Positions 9,124-18,335 of a stretch of DNA of 38,035 bases are shown in pieces (the first letter of the stretch is position 1; every line of letters starts with the position of its first letter). Source of the stretch: Phycisphaerales bacterium UBA1845 (GTDB taxonomy: Bacteria > Planctomycetota > Phycisphaerae > UBA1845); contig DDIR01000002.1 in NCBI GenBank assembly GCA_002338715.1, positions 2,134 to 40,168 on the forward strand, read 5' to 3'. The position numbers and the translations under genes are program-made. The notes below the pieces were generated by a model, which had not been told where the DNA came from, searched no databases, and saw nothing but the letters and a program-made list of their open reading frames with translations.

Positions 9124-11046
9124 ATGACCCCAGCATCCGCGCATATTCCAAGTCTTCCCGACCAGCACGCCATCTATGCGCGCAATATGGCCGAGCTTTG
9201 GCGACATGATCCCGTGCTGGCGATGGCGATCGACGCCATCCCGGACGAAAAGCGACCCGAAATTCAGGAGACGCGATCCGGCGAAAAAACCGTGGCGATC
9301 GCCTCGGGCGACAAACGGCCCGTGTTTCTTCACAGCCGCTACGACCCGGTCAAAGAAGCCAACCAATTGGTCGGCGGGGTTGTCACCGATGACAAATTCT
9401 GCTTCGTCGTCGGGGGGCTGGGGCTCGGGTATCACATCCTGGCGCTGGAAGAAGCGATCACGTCGGATGCGATTATCGTGGTCGCGGAACCCAACGTGGC
9501 GCTATTGGCGGCGGCACTTGCCTCGGTGGATTTATCAACCGTGCTGCGCGACGGGCGGTTGATCTTCCTGCACACGATCGACAAAGTCCGCCTGCACGAC
9601 AAGCTGCGCCCACACACACCGCTGCTCATGATGGGGACGCGCTTCGTCAAACACGCTCCGTCCGATCAACTTGAGCCCGAATTCCACAAAGCCGTCCGGG
9701 CGATGGTCACCGACTTCGTCGCCTACTCGCGCATGACGTTGATGACGCTGATCACAAATTCGCAGATCACCTGTCGAAACATCGCGAACAACATCGCCAC
9801 GTACGCATCGACGCCGTCGATCGAAGTTCTGCGCGATCGATACAAAGGTTTCCCCGGCATCGTTGTGTCAGCCGGTCCGTCCCTTCGAAAAAACATCGAC
9901 CTTTTGAAACAGGCCAAGGGTCGCGCGGTCATATCAGCCGTCCAGACTGCGCTGCGCCCAATGAGCAAGGTCGGCGTGATGCCCGACTTCGCCACGAGCC
10001 TCGACTTTCACGAAATCAGCAAGCAATACTATCAAGGCATCGACGGTCTCGAAGACGTGCATCTCGTCGCCGAACCCAAAGCCACCTGGCACGTGCTCGA
10101 CAACTATCCCGGTCCGATTTCAATCCTCGACAACCAGTTCGCTCGACTGCTCATTGGTGAAACGTTATCGCCGCACGCCGACCTTCCCCCGGGTGCGACG
10201 GTCGCACATCTTTCGTTTTACCTGCTGCGTTACATGGGTTGCGATCCGATCGTCTTCATCGGGCAGGACCTCGCCTACACCGCAAACAACTTCTACGTTC
10301 CCGGCGTCGAAACGCATCGCGTCTGGCAAAGCGAACTGAATCGATTCAACACGCTTGAAACGAAGGAGTGGGAACGCATCGTGCGCAATCGGCCGGTGCT
10401 GCGCAAGGTCGCGGGCAACGACGGGAACGAACTCTACACCGACGAACTGCTCTTCACCTACCTCGAACAGTTTGAAAAAGACATCGCCGAAACGCCCGCG
10501 AAAGTCATCAACGCAACCGAAGGCGGCGCTCAGATTCGCGGTACCGAAGTGATGTCGCTGCAACAGGTGCTCGACACCTACGCAACAACGCCACTACCGA
10601 CACATGCGCAGGCGAGCCAAACGCGCGACAGGAGCATCGTTCCCAAGGTTCGCGACGAAATCGCGAGTCGCACGAAGGAAGTCGAACACCTCGTCGATGT
10701 GTGCAAAAAGATGGACATCGAGTTAGCCAAGCTTCAGGAGTTGACGCACGACCCAGCCCGCTTCAACCAGACGATGGTGCGCGTGGATGAACTGCGTGCC
10801 CAGGTCAATCAAGCGCAGCGTGCGTATCGCATCATCAATGCCGCGTCCCAGTTGGCCGAGCTTCGCCGATTCACCTCCGACCGACGCCTCAATGCCGACG
10901 AATCCAAAGGGGCCGAGCGGGCCAAACGCCAACTCGCCCGCGATCGTGAATTTGTCGGCGAGATTATCAAAGGCGGTGAATCGATGATCGAAATCCTCAC
11001 CGTCGCACTCAACCGCGTCGAGAAAAGCATGGAGGTCAACGCTTGA
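9124..11046 (+). CDS. DUF115 / Maf-type (motility accessory factor-like) protein
   Basis: The 640-residue protein has the central DUF115 (MptE-like, MAF_flag10) domain. Key segments are GIVVSAGPSLRKNIDLL at about 242-258, a following SAVQTALRPM, TSLDFHE and the later FIGQDLAYT. Family members in flagellated bacteria are putative nonulosonic-acid (pseudaminic or legionaminic) transferases or related sugar-modification enzymes acting on flagellin or surface proteins. The last 110 residues are strongly helical and charged, probably coiled coil. There is no signal peptide or membrane helix. The gene ends inside the start of the next one (ATGA-type overlap, 11043-11046), so the two products are translationally coupled and likely act together in surface glycosylation. 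The exact substrate is unknown. Confidence 0.8.
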   Translation: MTPASAHIPSLPDQHAIYARNMAELWRHDPVLAMAIDAIPDEKRPEIQETRSGEKTVAIASGDKRPVFLHSRYDPVKEANQLVGGVVTDDKFCFVVGGLGLGYHILALEEAITSDAIIVVAEPNVALLAAALASVDLSTVLRDGRLIFLHTIDKVRLHDKLRPHTPLLMMGTRFVKHAPSDQLEPEFHKAVRAMVTDFVAYSRMTLMTLITNSQITCRNIANNIATYASTPSIEVLRDRYKGFPGIVVSAGPSLRKNIDLLKQAKGRAVISAVQTALRPMSKVGVMPDFATSLDFHEISKQYYQGIDGLEDVHLVAEPKATWHVLDNYPGPISILDNQFARLLIGETLSPHADLPPGATVAHLSFYLLRYMGCDPIVFIGQDLAYTANNFYVPGVETHRVWQSELNRFNTLETKEWERIVRNRPVLRKVAGNDGNELYTDELLFTYLEQFEKDIAETPAKVINATEGGAQIRGTEVMSLQQVLDTYATTPLPTHAQASQTRDRSIVPKVRDEIASRTKEVEHLVDVCKKMDIELAKLQELTHDPARFNQTMVRVDELRAQVNQAQRAYRIINAASQLAELRRFTSDRRLNADESKGAERAKRQLARDREFVGEIIKGGESMIEILTVALNRVEKSMEVNA

Positions 11047-12668
11047 AACCCATCGCCCTGCTCGACGTGAATCTCGAACACACGCCCATCGGCACGGCAA
11101 GCCGATTGGCTGACCAGCTGTGCGGTGAAATCGTGTTGCGCCGCACGATCGGTCGGCTGCAATCGGTCGCGGGCCTTGCAGCGATCGTCGTCGCCTGTCC
11201 GAAAGATCAACAGGTGACCGTCGAGTCAATGCTGGCTGGCACGTCGGCGCAGTGCTTTTCGCGCGATGCATCGCAACCCATCTATCGGAACCTGATTCGC
11301 AGCGCCCGCAAGTGGTCGCTCGACGCCTGGCGCGGCGGGCTCGGAAGTTCGAGCGGGCTCGACGACTACATGGATGTTCGCATCTTGCTCGGCGCACTCG
11401 ATCGCACGGACGCCGACTCCGTCGTGTTTGTCCCGCCCGGTTCCGCGTTGATCGATCCACGGTTCGTCGAGGCGATGCTTGAACATGCCCAAGCCAACGA
11501 GAACACCGTTCGCCTGACCTTCGCGCAAACACCGCCCGGCCTGTCACCGGTGATCATGCAGCGGCCGCTCTGCGAACAACTCGTGCAGAGTAACGCGCCG
11601 GTCGGTTGGGCGATCGGATACAAACCCGACGATCCCGCGATCGACCTGGCGTTCAAGCCATCGTGCTACATCGCATCCCAACCGCTGCGTCATGCGTCGG
11701 GCCGATTGACGGCTGACACGCTGCGTTCGTTTCGCGACATGGAGCGGATCATCCAATGCGGCGCCGATTCTTCAGCAGATGCGTCGGCCAACTGGCTGCT
11801 CGAAAATGAACACACGCGATTTGCAGACTTGCCGCGCGAAATCGAAATCGAACTGACCACCGAAAGCCCGGTTCAATCGCGACTTCGTCCCAACCGCGAT
11901 CAGATACCAAAGCGCGACCCCATCGATCCGCAACTGGTGGGCAGGCTCGCCGGCGAGATGGCTTCTTACGACGACGCACTCATCACACTGGCAGGTTATG
12001 GCGACCCGCTGCTGCATCCGGACTTCGCATCAATTCTCGCTGCGATCAAAAGTGCCAACGTGTATGGGCTGTCCATCCGAACCACCGGCCAATCGCTGAC
12101 CGACGAACACATCAGCGTCCTCATCGAAAACGACGTCGACATCATCGAGTTCGTATTGGACGCCTGGACGCCGGAAGCATTCGCAAGGTGCTACGAGGGC
12201 GGCAAGCTTCAAAACGCCACCGACGCGATCGATCGGCTGATCGAAGCCCGCCGCACCGCCCAGCAAGCCACCCCCATCATCGTCCCCTCGATGACCAAAT
12301 CGCGATTGAACATCGGCGAGATGGACCCGTTCTTTGACGGCTGGATTCGCAAAGTCGGATGTGCCCTGATCGGAGCCTACACCGATTACGCAGGCCAACT
12401 GGAGGATCAATCCGTCGCCGACATGCGCCCGCCCCAGCGCACGGCTTGCCGCCGGATCACAAACCGCTGCTTCGTCGCCTCGGACGGGCGGGTTTACCCA
12501 TGTGACCAGGATTTAACCGGAACAATGTCGCTCGGACATCTGGCGGATGCTACAATGGAAGCGATCTGGGCAGGCTCAGTCCATTCGAATCTGCGCTCGT
12601 GTCACGCGACCGGCAACCTGGACGAATACCCCATCTGCGCGCGGTGCTCCGAGTGGCATCGCCCATGA
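11043..12668 (+). CDS. SpsF-like nucleotidyltransferase fused to a degenerate radical-SAM/SPASM domain
   Basis: This 541-residue protein appears to be a two-part fusion. Residues 1-240 resemble the cytidylyltransferase/SpsF fold used to activate sugars (SRLADQLCGEIVLRRTI aligned to the usual sugar-nucleotide loop, then AIVVACP). From about residue 265 it follows a radical-SAM pattern: EIEIELTT, then YGDPLLHPDF (the GGEP-type strand) and TTGQSLTD. However, the CxxxCxxC cluster site reads Ser275-x3-Ser279-x2-Arg282, so no SAM-binding iron-sulfur cluster can form. The C-terminus (about 462-541) keeps a SPASM/twitch-like set: RCFVASDGRVYPC, then CHATG and ICARC. It overlaps the DUF115 gene by 4 bases and precedes the Hsp70 gene by 131. 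I infer a role in glycan synthesis or binding, not radical catalysis. Confidence 0.72.
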   Translation: MKPIALLDVNLEHTPIGTASRLADQLCGEIVLRRTIGRLQSVAGLAAIVVACPKDQQVTVESMLAGTSAQCFSRDASQPIYRNLIRSARKWSLDAWRGGLGSSSGLDDYMDVRILLGALDRTDADSVVFVPPGSALIDPRFVEAMLEHAQANENTVRLTFAQTPPGLSPVIMQRPLCEQLVQSNAPVGWAIGYKPDDPAIDLAFKPSCYIASQPLRHASGRLTADTLRSFRDMERIIQCGADSSADASANWLLENEHTRFADLPREIEIELTTESPVQSRLRPNRDQIPKRDPIDPQLVGRLAGEMASYDDALITLAGYGDPLLHPDFASILAAIKSANVYGLSIRTTGQSLTDEHISVLIENDVDIIEFVLDAWTPEAFARCYEGGKLQNATDAIDRLIEARRTAQQATPIIVPSMTKSRLNIGEMDPFFDGWIRKVGCALIGAYTDYAGQLEDQSVADMRPPQRTACRRITNRCFVASDGRVYPCDQDLTGTMSLGHLADATMEAIWAGSVHSNLRSCHATGNLDEYPICARCSEWHRP

Positions 12669-12799
12669 CGGACGGCTTATCCGTTCGCTCACCCCAGGCG
12701 GATTCATCCCGGTCAAACGCGGTTGCGACGGCGTCTCCACCAGTCTAAGCTACTGTCAATTAACACGTTGTCATTCTCCAGCCACGGAGTTGTACGCCA

Positions 12800-14506
12800 G
12801 TGTCGAGTGCATCCGTCAAGCCGGTCGGAATCGATCTTGGAACCACGTTCTCGGCGATCTCCTATGTCGATGATGGTGGGGCGCCGCGGGCGATCCCCAA
12901 CCCAGAAGGCGCGTACGTCACACCGTCGGCTGTCTACATCAAACCCGACCGTTCGATCGTCGTCGGCCAAAAGGCACTCGACGCCCTCAGCGAGCGTCCC
13001 GACCGGGTGGCTGTCAATTTCAAACGCGACATGGGCGAAAAGTTCTACAGCGAACCGATCGGTGGTCGCGAGTTTTCACCCGAAGCCCTTTCCGCCCTCG
13101 TCCTCAAGCGACTCGCCCAGGATGCCCGCAACGAACTCGGCGAGATCGGCGGCGCTGTCATCACCGTCCCCGCGTATTTCGGTGACGCCCGACGCAAAGC
13201 CACGCAGGATGCCGGACGCATCGCCGGGTTGGACGTCATCGACATCATCAACGAACCAACAGCCGCCGCACTCGCCAACGCGTTTCAACAGTACATCAAT
13301 CTCGGTGGCGATCAGAGCGATCTGAGCATCGCCCGCATCGCAGCCCGCGCCCCTTCGACAACGATGGTCTACGACCTTGGCGGCGGCACGTTTGACGTCA
13401 CCATCATCCGCATCGATCACAACGATTTTGAGGTCATCGCGACGGGCGGCGAGGTGCGGCTTGGCGGTATCGATTTCGATCAGCGCATCGTCAACTATTT
13501 TTGCGATGAATTTCGCCGGCGACATGGCATCGATCCACGCGACACACCGGAGACGATGGAGCGCATCCGCGCAACCTGCGAACTCGCCAAGATCGCGCTT
13601 TCGGACAGCGAGCAGACCGTGCTGATTTGTGAACACCTCGGCCGCAAGATGCAGGTGCCCATCAGCCGTGCCCGCTTCGAGCAATTGACGGCTGACCTCA
13701 TCGCCCGAACACAGATTTCCACCGAGATGCTCTTGGAAGACGCGATGCTCAGTTGGGATCGTGTCGACAACATCCTGCTCGTCGGCGGTTCGAGTCGGAT
13801 TCCGCGCGTCTCGCGGATGCTCTCGGAAATTTCCGGTAAGGAACCGGAGATGGCCATCGCGCCGGATCAAATCGTTTCGCATGGTGCGGCGCTGCACGCG
13901 GCGATCTCCGTGCACGACCGTGCGGAACATCGGGCATCAACATCAACCCAATCGACCGCCGCAAGACAAGAACGCCGCCTCGATTCTGAAAATGCCCTGC
14001 GTCTGCAGGATGACGAAGAGGAACAGCGGGTGATGCAGTCGATCATGGCCGCCGATGCCGTGGACGCTGCGAAGCGCATCAAACTCGCCGACGTCAATTC
14101 GCATGGACTCGGCGTCATCGTTCGCGCGAAAGAGGGGCAAGGAACCGCCAACTCCGTGATCATTCCGCGCAACACCCCACTGCCAACATCCCGCGTCAAA
14201 CTATTCGGAACCGAAGCCAAGAACCAGCGTCAGGTGCGCTTGCGCATCACCGAAGGCGACACCCGCGACCCTCGCGGTTGCACCCAGATTGGCGAGTGCC
14301 TGATCCGCCAACTGCCCAAGGGTCTGCCCAAAGGCGCACCGGTGGAAGTTTCTTTTCGATACGACGCCAGCGGACGCATCCACGTTAAAGCGATCGAACT
14401 CACCAGCCGCATCAGCGCCGATGTTCAACTCGAACGCACCAGCGGCTTTGCGCAGGAAGATCTCAACAAGATGAAAGACGCCGTCTCAGAAATCAATGTC
14501 GAATAA
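12800..14506 (+). CDS. Hsp70-family (DnaK-like) chaperone paralogue with reduced lid
   Basis: The nucleotide-binding domain is intact: phosphate-1 motif GIDLGTTFSAIS (9-20), connect-1 INEPTAAALA near 151, phosphate-2 YDLGGGTFDVT near 191 and the adenosine motif LVGGSSRIPR near 327. A charged insert of roughly 60 residues (about 370-430, rich in R, E, D, Q) replaces the usual short hydrophobic linker, and the DVTPLSLG-type segment is changed to VNSHGLGV. The beta-sandwich substrate domain follows, but only a short helix remains of the alpha-helical lid, so the total is 568 residues against about 640 for DnaK. The start is GTG, with CGGAG about 10 bases upstream. The J-like/FHA gene begins inside its 3' end. 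It is a specialised paralogue rather than the housekeeping dnaK, as no grpE, dnaJ or CIRCE site is nearby. Confidence 0.88.
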   Translation: MSSASVKPVGIDLGTTFSAISYVDDGGAPRAIPNPEGAYVTPSAVYIKPDRSIVVGQKALDALSERPDRVAVNFKRDMGEKFYSEPIGGREFSPEALSALVLKRLAQDARNELGEIGGAVITVPAYFGDARRKATQDAGRIAGLDVIDIINEPTAAALANAFQQYINLGGDQSDLSIARIAARAPSTTMVYDLGGGTFDVTIIRIDHNDFEVIATGGEVRLGGIDFDQRIVNYFCDEFRRRHGIDPRDTPETMERIRATCELAKIALSDSEQTVLICEHLGRKMQVPISRARFEQLTADLIARTQISTEMLLEDAMLSWDRVDNILLVGGSSRIPRVSRMLSEISGKEPEMAIAPDQIVSHGAALHAAISVHDRAEHRASTSTQSTAARQERRLDSENALRLQDDEEEQRVMQSIMAADAVDAAKRIKLADVNSHGLGVIVRAKEGQGTANSVIIPRNTPLPTSRVKLFGTEAKNQRQVRLRITEGDTRDPRGCTQIGECLIRQLPKGLPKGAPVEVSFRYDASGRIHVKAIELTSRISADVQLERTSGFAQEDLNKMKDAVSEINVE

Positions 14507-15518
14507 ACCAGAAGAATCCAAAGCAGCCGATACCGATCCGCAATCGAGACCGGACGCGGTCAAAGAAGTCGACGCGTACAGCGAGTATCTGCAACTGGCT
14601 GAAGGTCATCGGCCGCCCCATCTCTATCAACTGTTGGATATCGAACTCTTCTGTCCGCATCCCGAACGCATCAACCAAGCCGTGCGGCGACAATTCCGCA
14701 AGATCAAACCGTACGAAGAGAATCCCGATCGGCGGGTGCGCGAGCGCATCCAGGACGTGATGACCCACATCGCGACGGCCAAAACAGTTCTCAACAACCC
14801 GGTGCAGAAAAAAGAGTACGACGAACGCTTGGCCAAAGTCCTCAAGATCAATCGCGATGAATACCTGATGACGCGGACCGCCGCCCGCCCACCCGAATTC
14901 TGCATCACGGTGATTGCCGGCCCCGCTCAGGTGGGCAGTCGATTTGAGTTACTGCCGGATCAAATGGTGACCTTGGGCACCAGTTCCCACACGACGGTCT
15001 GCCTGCCGAGTCTCCGTCTAGCGAAGTTACAAGCCACGATCGATGAACGCGACGATCACTGGGTGATCAAGAGCGCCGACAATTCGCTCGTGATGATCGT
15101 CAACGACACGCGGTGTCAGGAGCATGTGCTTGAACCGGGCGACGTGATCGATCTGGTAGGGTATCGAATTCTTTTTTCAGAAATCGCAGCCCCCGCCCGC
15201 AAGGCGTCTTCGATCCCACCGCCCTTGTCGCTGGTGGTGCATTCCGGGCCGAGCGTACCCGATCCGCTAATGAACATGGTGTCGCCCGCGACGGTCCTGA
15301 TCGGCTCGTGCGATACCGCGCTTTGGCAACTGATGGGTAAGGGCGTTTCGCTGCACCACGCCCGCGTCGAAGCCGACGGGGCATTTTGGCAATTGCGCGA
15401 CCTGCGCAGCGATACGGGCACGATGCTCAATGGCGACAAGGTGTCGCAGTCGATCCTGTCCCATCGCGACGTGATCAACCTCGGCCCGTACGAGATCCAG
15501 GTAAGGCTGCGCAAATAA
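14496..15518 (+). CDS. J-like domain protein with two FHA domains, partner of the Hsp70 paralogue
   Basis: The 340-residue protein starts inside the last 11 bases of the Hsp70 gene in another frame, so translation is coupled. Residues about 27-110 (YSEYLQL, HLYQLLDIELF, later AKTVLNNPVQKKEYDERL) form a J-like helical domain of a type common in planctomycetes, but there is no HPD triad; the nearest text is CPHPERI. Two forkhead-associated domains follow. The first (about 140-230) is weak. The second (about 262-338) has the phosphopeptide-binding landmarks SLHHARVE, LRDLRSDTGTMLNG and DVINLGPYEI. FHA domains bind phosphothreonine. The pairing suggests that the protein recruits the Hsp70 to phosphorylated clients; this is inference. 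A REPIN-like repeat lies 15 bases after the stop. Confidence 0.75.
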   Translation: MSNKPEESKAADTDPQSRPDAVKEVDAYSEYLQLAEGHRPPHLYQLLDIELFCPHPERINQAVRRQFRKIKPYEENPDRRVRERIQDVMTHIATAKTVLNNPVQKKEYDERLAKVLKINRDEYLMTRTAARPPEFCITVIAGPAQVGSRFELLPDQMVTLGTSSHTTVCLPSLRLAKLQATIDERDDHWVIKSADNSLVMIVNDTRCQEHVLEPGDVIDLVGYRILFSEIAAPARKASSIPPPLSLVVHSGPSVPDPLMNMVSPATVLIGSCDTALWQLMGKGVSLHHARVEADGAFWQLRDLRSDTGTMLNGDKVSQSILSHRDVINLGPYEIQVRLRK

Positions 15519-15532
15519 TCCCCAAAAAAACC

Positions 15533-15606
15533 GTGCCACTGCTCTGTGAGCAGTGTGATGTGCAATAACGTTGGAGCGCCCCGCACTGCTCACAGAGCAG
15601 TGGCAC
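15533..15606. repeat. REPIN-like inverted repeat, GTGC family, copy 1
   Basis: Two perfect 23-base arms (15533-15555 and 15584-15606) face each other across 28 bases. Each arm is GTGC plus its own hairpin, CACTGCTC-TGT-GAGCAGTG. The element lies between convergent genes, with an A-run just before it (15524-15530) and TTTT after it (15611-15614). It could therefore serve as a bidirectional terminator for the Hsp70/FHA pair and the bat operon. Identical arms occur at 34168-34242 and 36650-36722. Confidence 0.92.
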
Positions 15607-15639
15607 ACGCTTTTATTGAAGTGTCATTTCGTTCATGCG

Positions 15640-16530
15640 TTAAATCACCGCGGCTTGCGATTGGCGAATCCAACCGGTGTTGCCATCCGGCAGTTCGATG
15701 CGATACCAGCCCGTCCGCTCTTCCAGAATGGTGAACTCGACGCCTTCATGAAGCGTCTCACGGAAAGCGGCGGCTGACGCCTCACCATTGCCTTTGCGAA
15801 CGGTGATGTCGTTTTGAACGGTGACGCCTTCGAGGATGTGACTTCGATTCCAGGTTTCAACCGCGACCGATGTGCCAGCCGCCACCCAAAACAGTGCGAA
15901 CAGGCAAATCAGCGGCATGGTCCCTGCCCCCTTGCGAAAAACCCGCAGCGTCAGCAGCAGCCAGAACCCCGCGTACGCAAGCAGACCGACAATCAAACGC
16001 ACCTTCGTCGACGTTTCGTAGTGCCAGAAGAACACCGTCTCCCAGATCGCCTTGCCACCGGTTGACTCAATCCGATTGCGTCGCAGCGACCGAGCGAAAT
16101 TCAAGTTCGCCCGAAGTTGCTCGTCGGCGCCGATCAAACGCTCGCCGCGGCGATAATGCAGAATCGCCTTGCCCAGATCGTCCATCTGAAGGTAAGCATT
16201 GGCGAGGTTGTAGTGCAGGTAGCCATTGGAAACACCGTCGGCCAACAGCGCTTCGAAACCATCTGCCGCTTTTCGAAACAGTCCACGATGACTGTCGCCA
16301 TTTTCGTCGCGGGCCTGCAATCCCTGATCGTACGCATCGAGTGCGTCGCGCAGGACCTGCTCGCGCGTTTGCGCGTCCATCGCCCACGACACACTGGGCA
16401 TCGAAAGATTCGCGATGACGGCCGACGCAACCAGCAAACAGATACGCCGCGTTGCCCGTCGCGCGGTCCATCGAATCAAACGCGATCGTCGGTGCGGAAG
16501 CTGGATGTCAATGTCGCGTTGCATGGTCAT
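15640..16530 (-). CDS. batE: BatE-like TPR and SH3 membrane protein
   Basis: This is the last gene of the bat operon. The 296-residue protein has an N-terminal basic stretch and hydrophobic segment ending VSWAMDA (about 30-50), then TPR repeats with the typical YLHYNLANAYLQMDD and KAILHYRRGERL (about 100-145). Two membrane helices follow at about 175-195 and 205-225 (VGLLAYAGFWLLLTL; ICLFALFWVAAGTSV), then a C-terminal bacterial SH3 domain (VRKGNGEASAAAF, GWYRIELPDGNTGWI). This is the BatE arrangement. Its start overlaps the batD stop by 4 bases (ATGA). Bat proteins form an envelope-associated complex linked to stress tolerance in Bacteroides and Leptospira; the biochemical role is not settled. 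Confidence 0.85.
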   Translation of the reverse strand: MTMQRDIDIQLPHRRSRLIRWTARRATRRICLLVASAVIANLSMPSVSWAMDAQTREQVLRDALDAYDQGLQARDENGDSHRGLFRKAADGFEALLADGVSNGYLHYNLANAYLQMDDLGKAILHYRRGERLIGADEQLRANLNFARSLRRNRIESTGGKAIWETVFFWHYETSTKVRLIVGLLAYAGFWLLLTLRVFRKGAGTMPLICLFALFWVAAGTSVAVETWNRSHILEGVTVQNDITVRKGNGEASAAAFRETLHEGVEFTILEERTGWYRIELPDGNTGWIRQSQAAVI

Positions 16531-18335
16531 TTGCGCTTGCCCAATTGCTTTTCAATTTGTTCGATCATCGTGCGAACATCGCCTGCGTGCCTGACGTCGT
16601 CTCCGTGTGAACGTCCGCCAAACTCAGCCGCTTCGCAGTCGGCGATCACGCGGTTGGTTGACTCAACCACGTCAGCCGACACGCCGGCATCGGTCAGCGC
16701 CTGTGCGGCATCGCTGCGGGTCAAGACCTCGGAGCCAATCATCAGCCGATCGCGAATGTACACCAGGATTACGTTGAGCGCCGTGTCCTGATCTTTAGCA
16801 GAACCAGACGATCGGTTGATGGCGTCAAGTCGTGAAAGCGCCGTCTTGAATGCTGCCCGCTGCGTCATCAACCCCGAGTTGGATTTTCGAAATTCGCTGC
16901 GGCGGCGGATGAGCAGGCAGGCCATAAATACCAGCGGCGCACCTACAACGACAGGGGCCGCGATCGTCACAAGCTTAAGTCGCTGATCGGCCAACAGGCT
17001 GTCGATGTCCGAACGGTTGGCTTCGATTCCGGCATTCAACCGCGTCAGTCGCGACTCGCTCTGCATCGCCGGTTCACCGGACTGCACGATGTCCATCGTC
17101 GACATTTTCTGCGCGGGATCGACATCCAGCGGAATCGGCTCGCTGTAAACGGTCTTGAACGTCTCGCTGTCGGTGTCAAAGTATGGCAGCGGAATGCGCG
17201 GAATCTCATGCACCTGATCCGACAGCGCCCGCAGGCTCAGTGAAAACGTCTTGCGCCGCCCATCGACCACACCGGGCAGGGTGTCGTCGCTGATTTGAAA
17301 CTGATCGTTGAATCCGGGAACTTCTTTGAGGTGCGGAGCCTGCAAGTGCTCAAGCTGGCTCTCCCCTTCGACCGTGATATTCAGCGTGATCGGATCGCCC
17401 ACGCGAACATGATTCGGGGTGGCAGTGGCTCTGATGGAATGACTACCGACAGCGCCACTGAAACCCGGCGGGCGGCCTTTGGTCGGCACATCGAGCACGT
17501 TGACGTTGGTCTTGTCGATGGTGGCAAAGATCGGCTTGGTTTCCGAGAAGCGCACGCTGCCAAACACATCGCGTGAGACTTTCAGCGGATAGTTGACGAC
17601 AATTCGCACACCACCGGCTTCAAACTTGCCCGGGCGGGTGGGCCAAACTTCCTTACGGATTTCGTAGACGTTGTAAGAATACTTTCGTCCGTCATCGCCG
17701 ACGCGCTGCATTTGCGCGATCTTGACGTCGGGGTTTTGCCGCATCACGAGGTCTTCAAACACGCCCCAATCGGTCGCGTTCTTGTCGATCGCCTGCCACA
17801 TTTCGCGATAGTTCAGCTGCGTGCGGCGCTGCTTGTATTCCTTAAGCCACACCCGCAGGGTGACGTCAATCGGTTCACCGACATAGACCTTGTCTTCCGC
17901 GCCGACCAACTCGACGTACAGCAGATCGCCTTTTTCGGAAACCGTGGCGCGGAAGTTGGCCGAGCGCGTCGAGAGTTTCTCGCCATCAACGTCAACTTCG
18001 ATCCGCGGAATTGTGAGAATGCCTTGTTTGAGCGGGGTCACGTTGTACAGGTAGCGGGTCGTCTCTTCGGTACCGCCCATCTGCCGCCCGTTGATGATGA
18101 TGTGACTCGTCCGCATCGACGTTGACGTGTTGATCAACTCGCTCGTCGCGCCCTCGATTTCCGGAAACTCGGGGGCTTCGTGCTTCTCGCTGGCGGTCAC
18201 GTCAATTGCGACCGCAAACGGAACGCCCACGTACACCTGCGACGACTCGGTGAGCAACTTGACCTCACCCGCGAGTGCTGCCGGCGCCGTCCAGCACATC
18301 AACAAACCCAAAATGACTGCAACCCGATTGCGCAT
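16527..18335 (-). CDS. batD: BatD oxygen-tolerance membrane protein
   Basis: The 602-residue exported protein has a signal peptide (to about residue 22, PAALAGEV), several immunoglobulin-like beta domains typical of BatD (VYVGVPFAVAIDVTAS near the start; VYVGEPIDVTLRVWL near 150; VRVGDPITLNITVEG near 315), one membrane helix at about 455-475 (TIAAPVVVGAPLVFMACLLI) and a cytoplasmic helical tail of about 125 residues. Most of the protein lies outside the inner membrane, probably as a scaffold for the VWA proteins BatA and BatB. It begins directly after the batC stop with no spacer (TAAATG) and overlaps batE by 4 bases. Confidence 0.9.
   Translation of the reverse strand: MRNRVAVILGLLMCWTAPAALAGEVKLLTESSQVYVGVPFAVAIDVTASEKHEAPEFPEIEGATSELINTSTSMRTSHIIINGRQMGGTEETTRYLYNVTPLKQGILTIPRIEVDVDGEKLSTRSANFRATVSEKGDLLYVELVGAEDKVYVGEPIDVTLRVWLKEYKQRRTQLNYREMWQAIDKNATDWGVFEDLVMRQNPDVKIAQMQRVGDDGRKYSYNVYEIRKEVWPTRPGKFEAGGVRIVVNYPLKVSRDVFGSVRFSETKPIFATIDKTNVNVLDVPTKGRPPGFSGAVGSHSIRATATPNHVRVGDPITLNITVEGESQLEHLQAPHLKEVPGFNDQFQISDDTLPGVVDGRRKTFSLSLRALSDQVHEIPRIPLPYFDTDSETFKTVYSEPIPLDVDPAQKMSTMDIVQSGEPAMQSESRLTRLNAGIEANRSDIDSLLADQRLKLVTIAAPVVVGAPLVFMACLLIRRRSEFRKSNSGLMTQRAAFKTALSRLDAINRSSGSAKDQDTALNVILVYIRDRLMIGSEVLTRSDAAQALTDAGVSADVVESTNRVIADCEAAEFGGRSHGDDVRHAGDVRTMIEQIEKQLGKRK

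Noticed and set aside
12669..12799. Possible CIRCE or heat-shock promoter before the Hsp70 gene
   Set aside because: No inverted repeat of the CIRCE kind and no sigma-32-like hexamers are visible; only a short ACGGA/TCCGT stem at the 3' end of the preceding gene, without a T-run.
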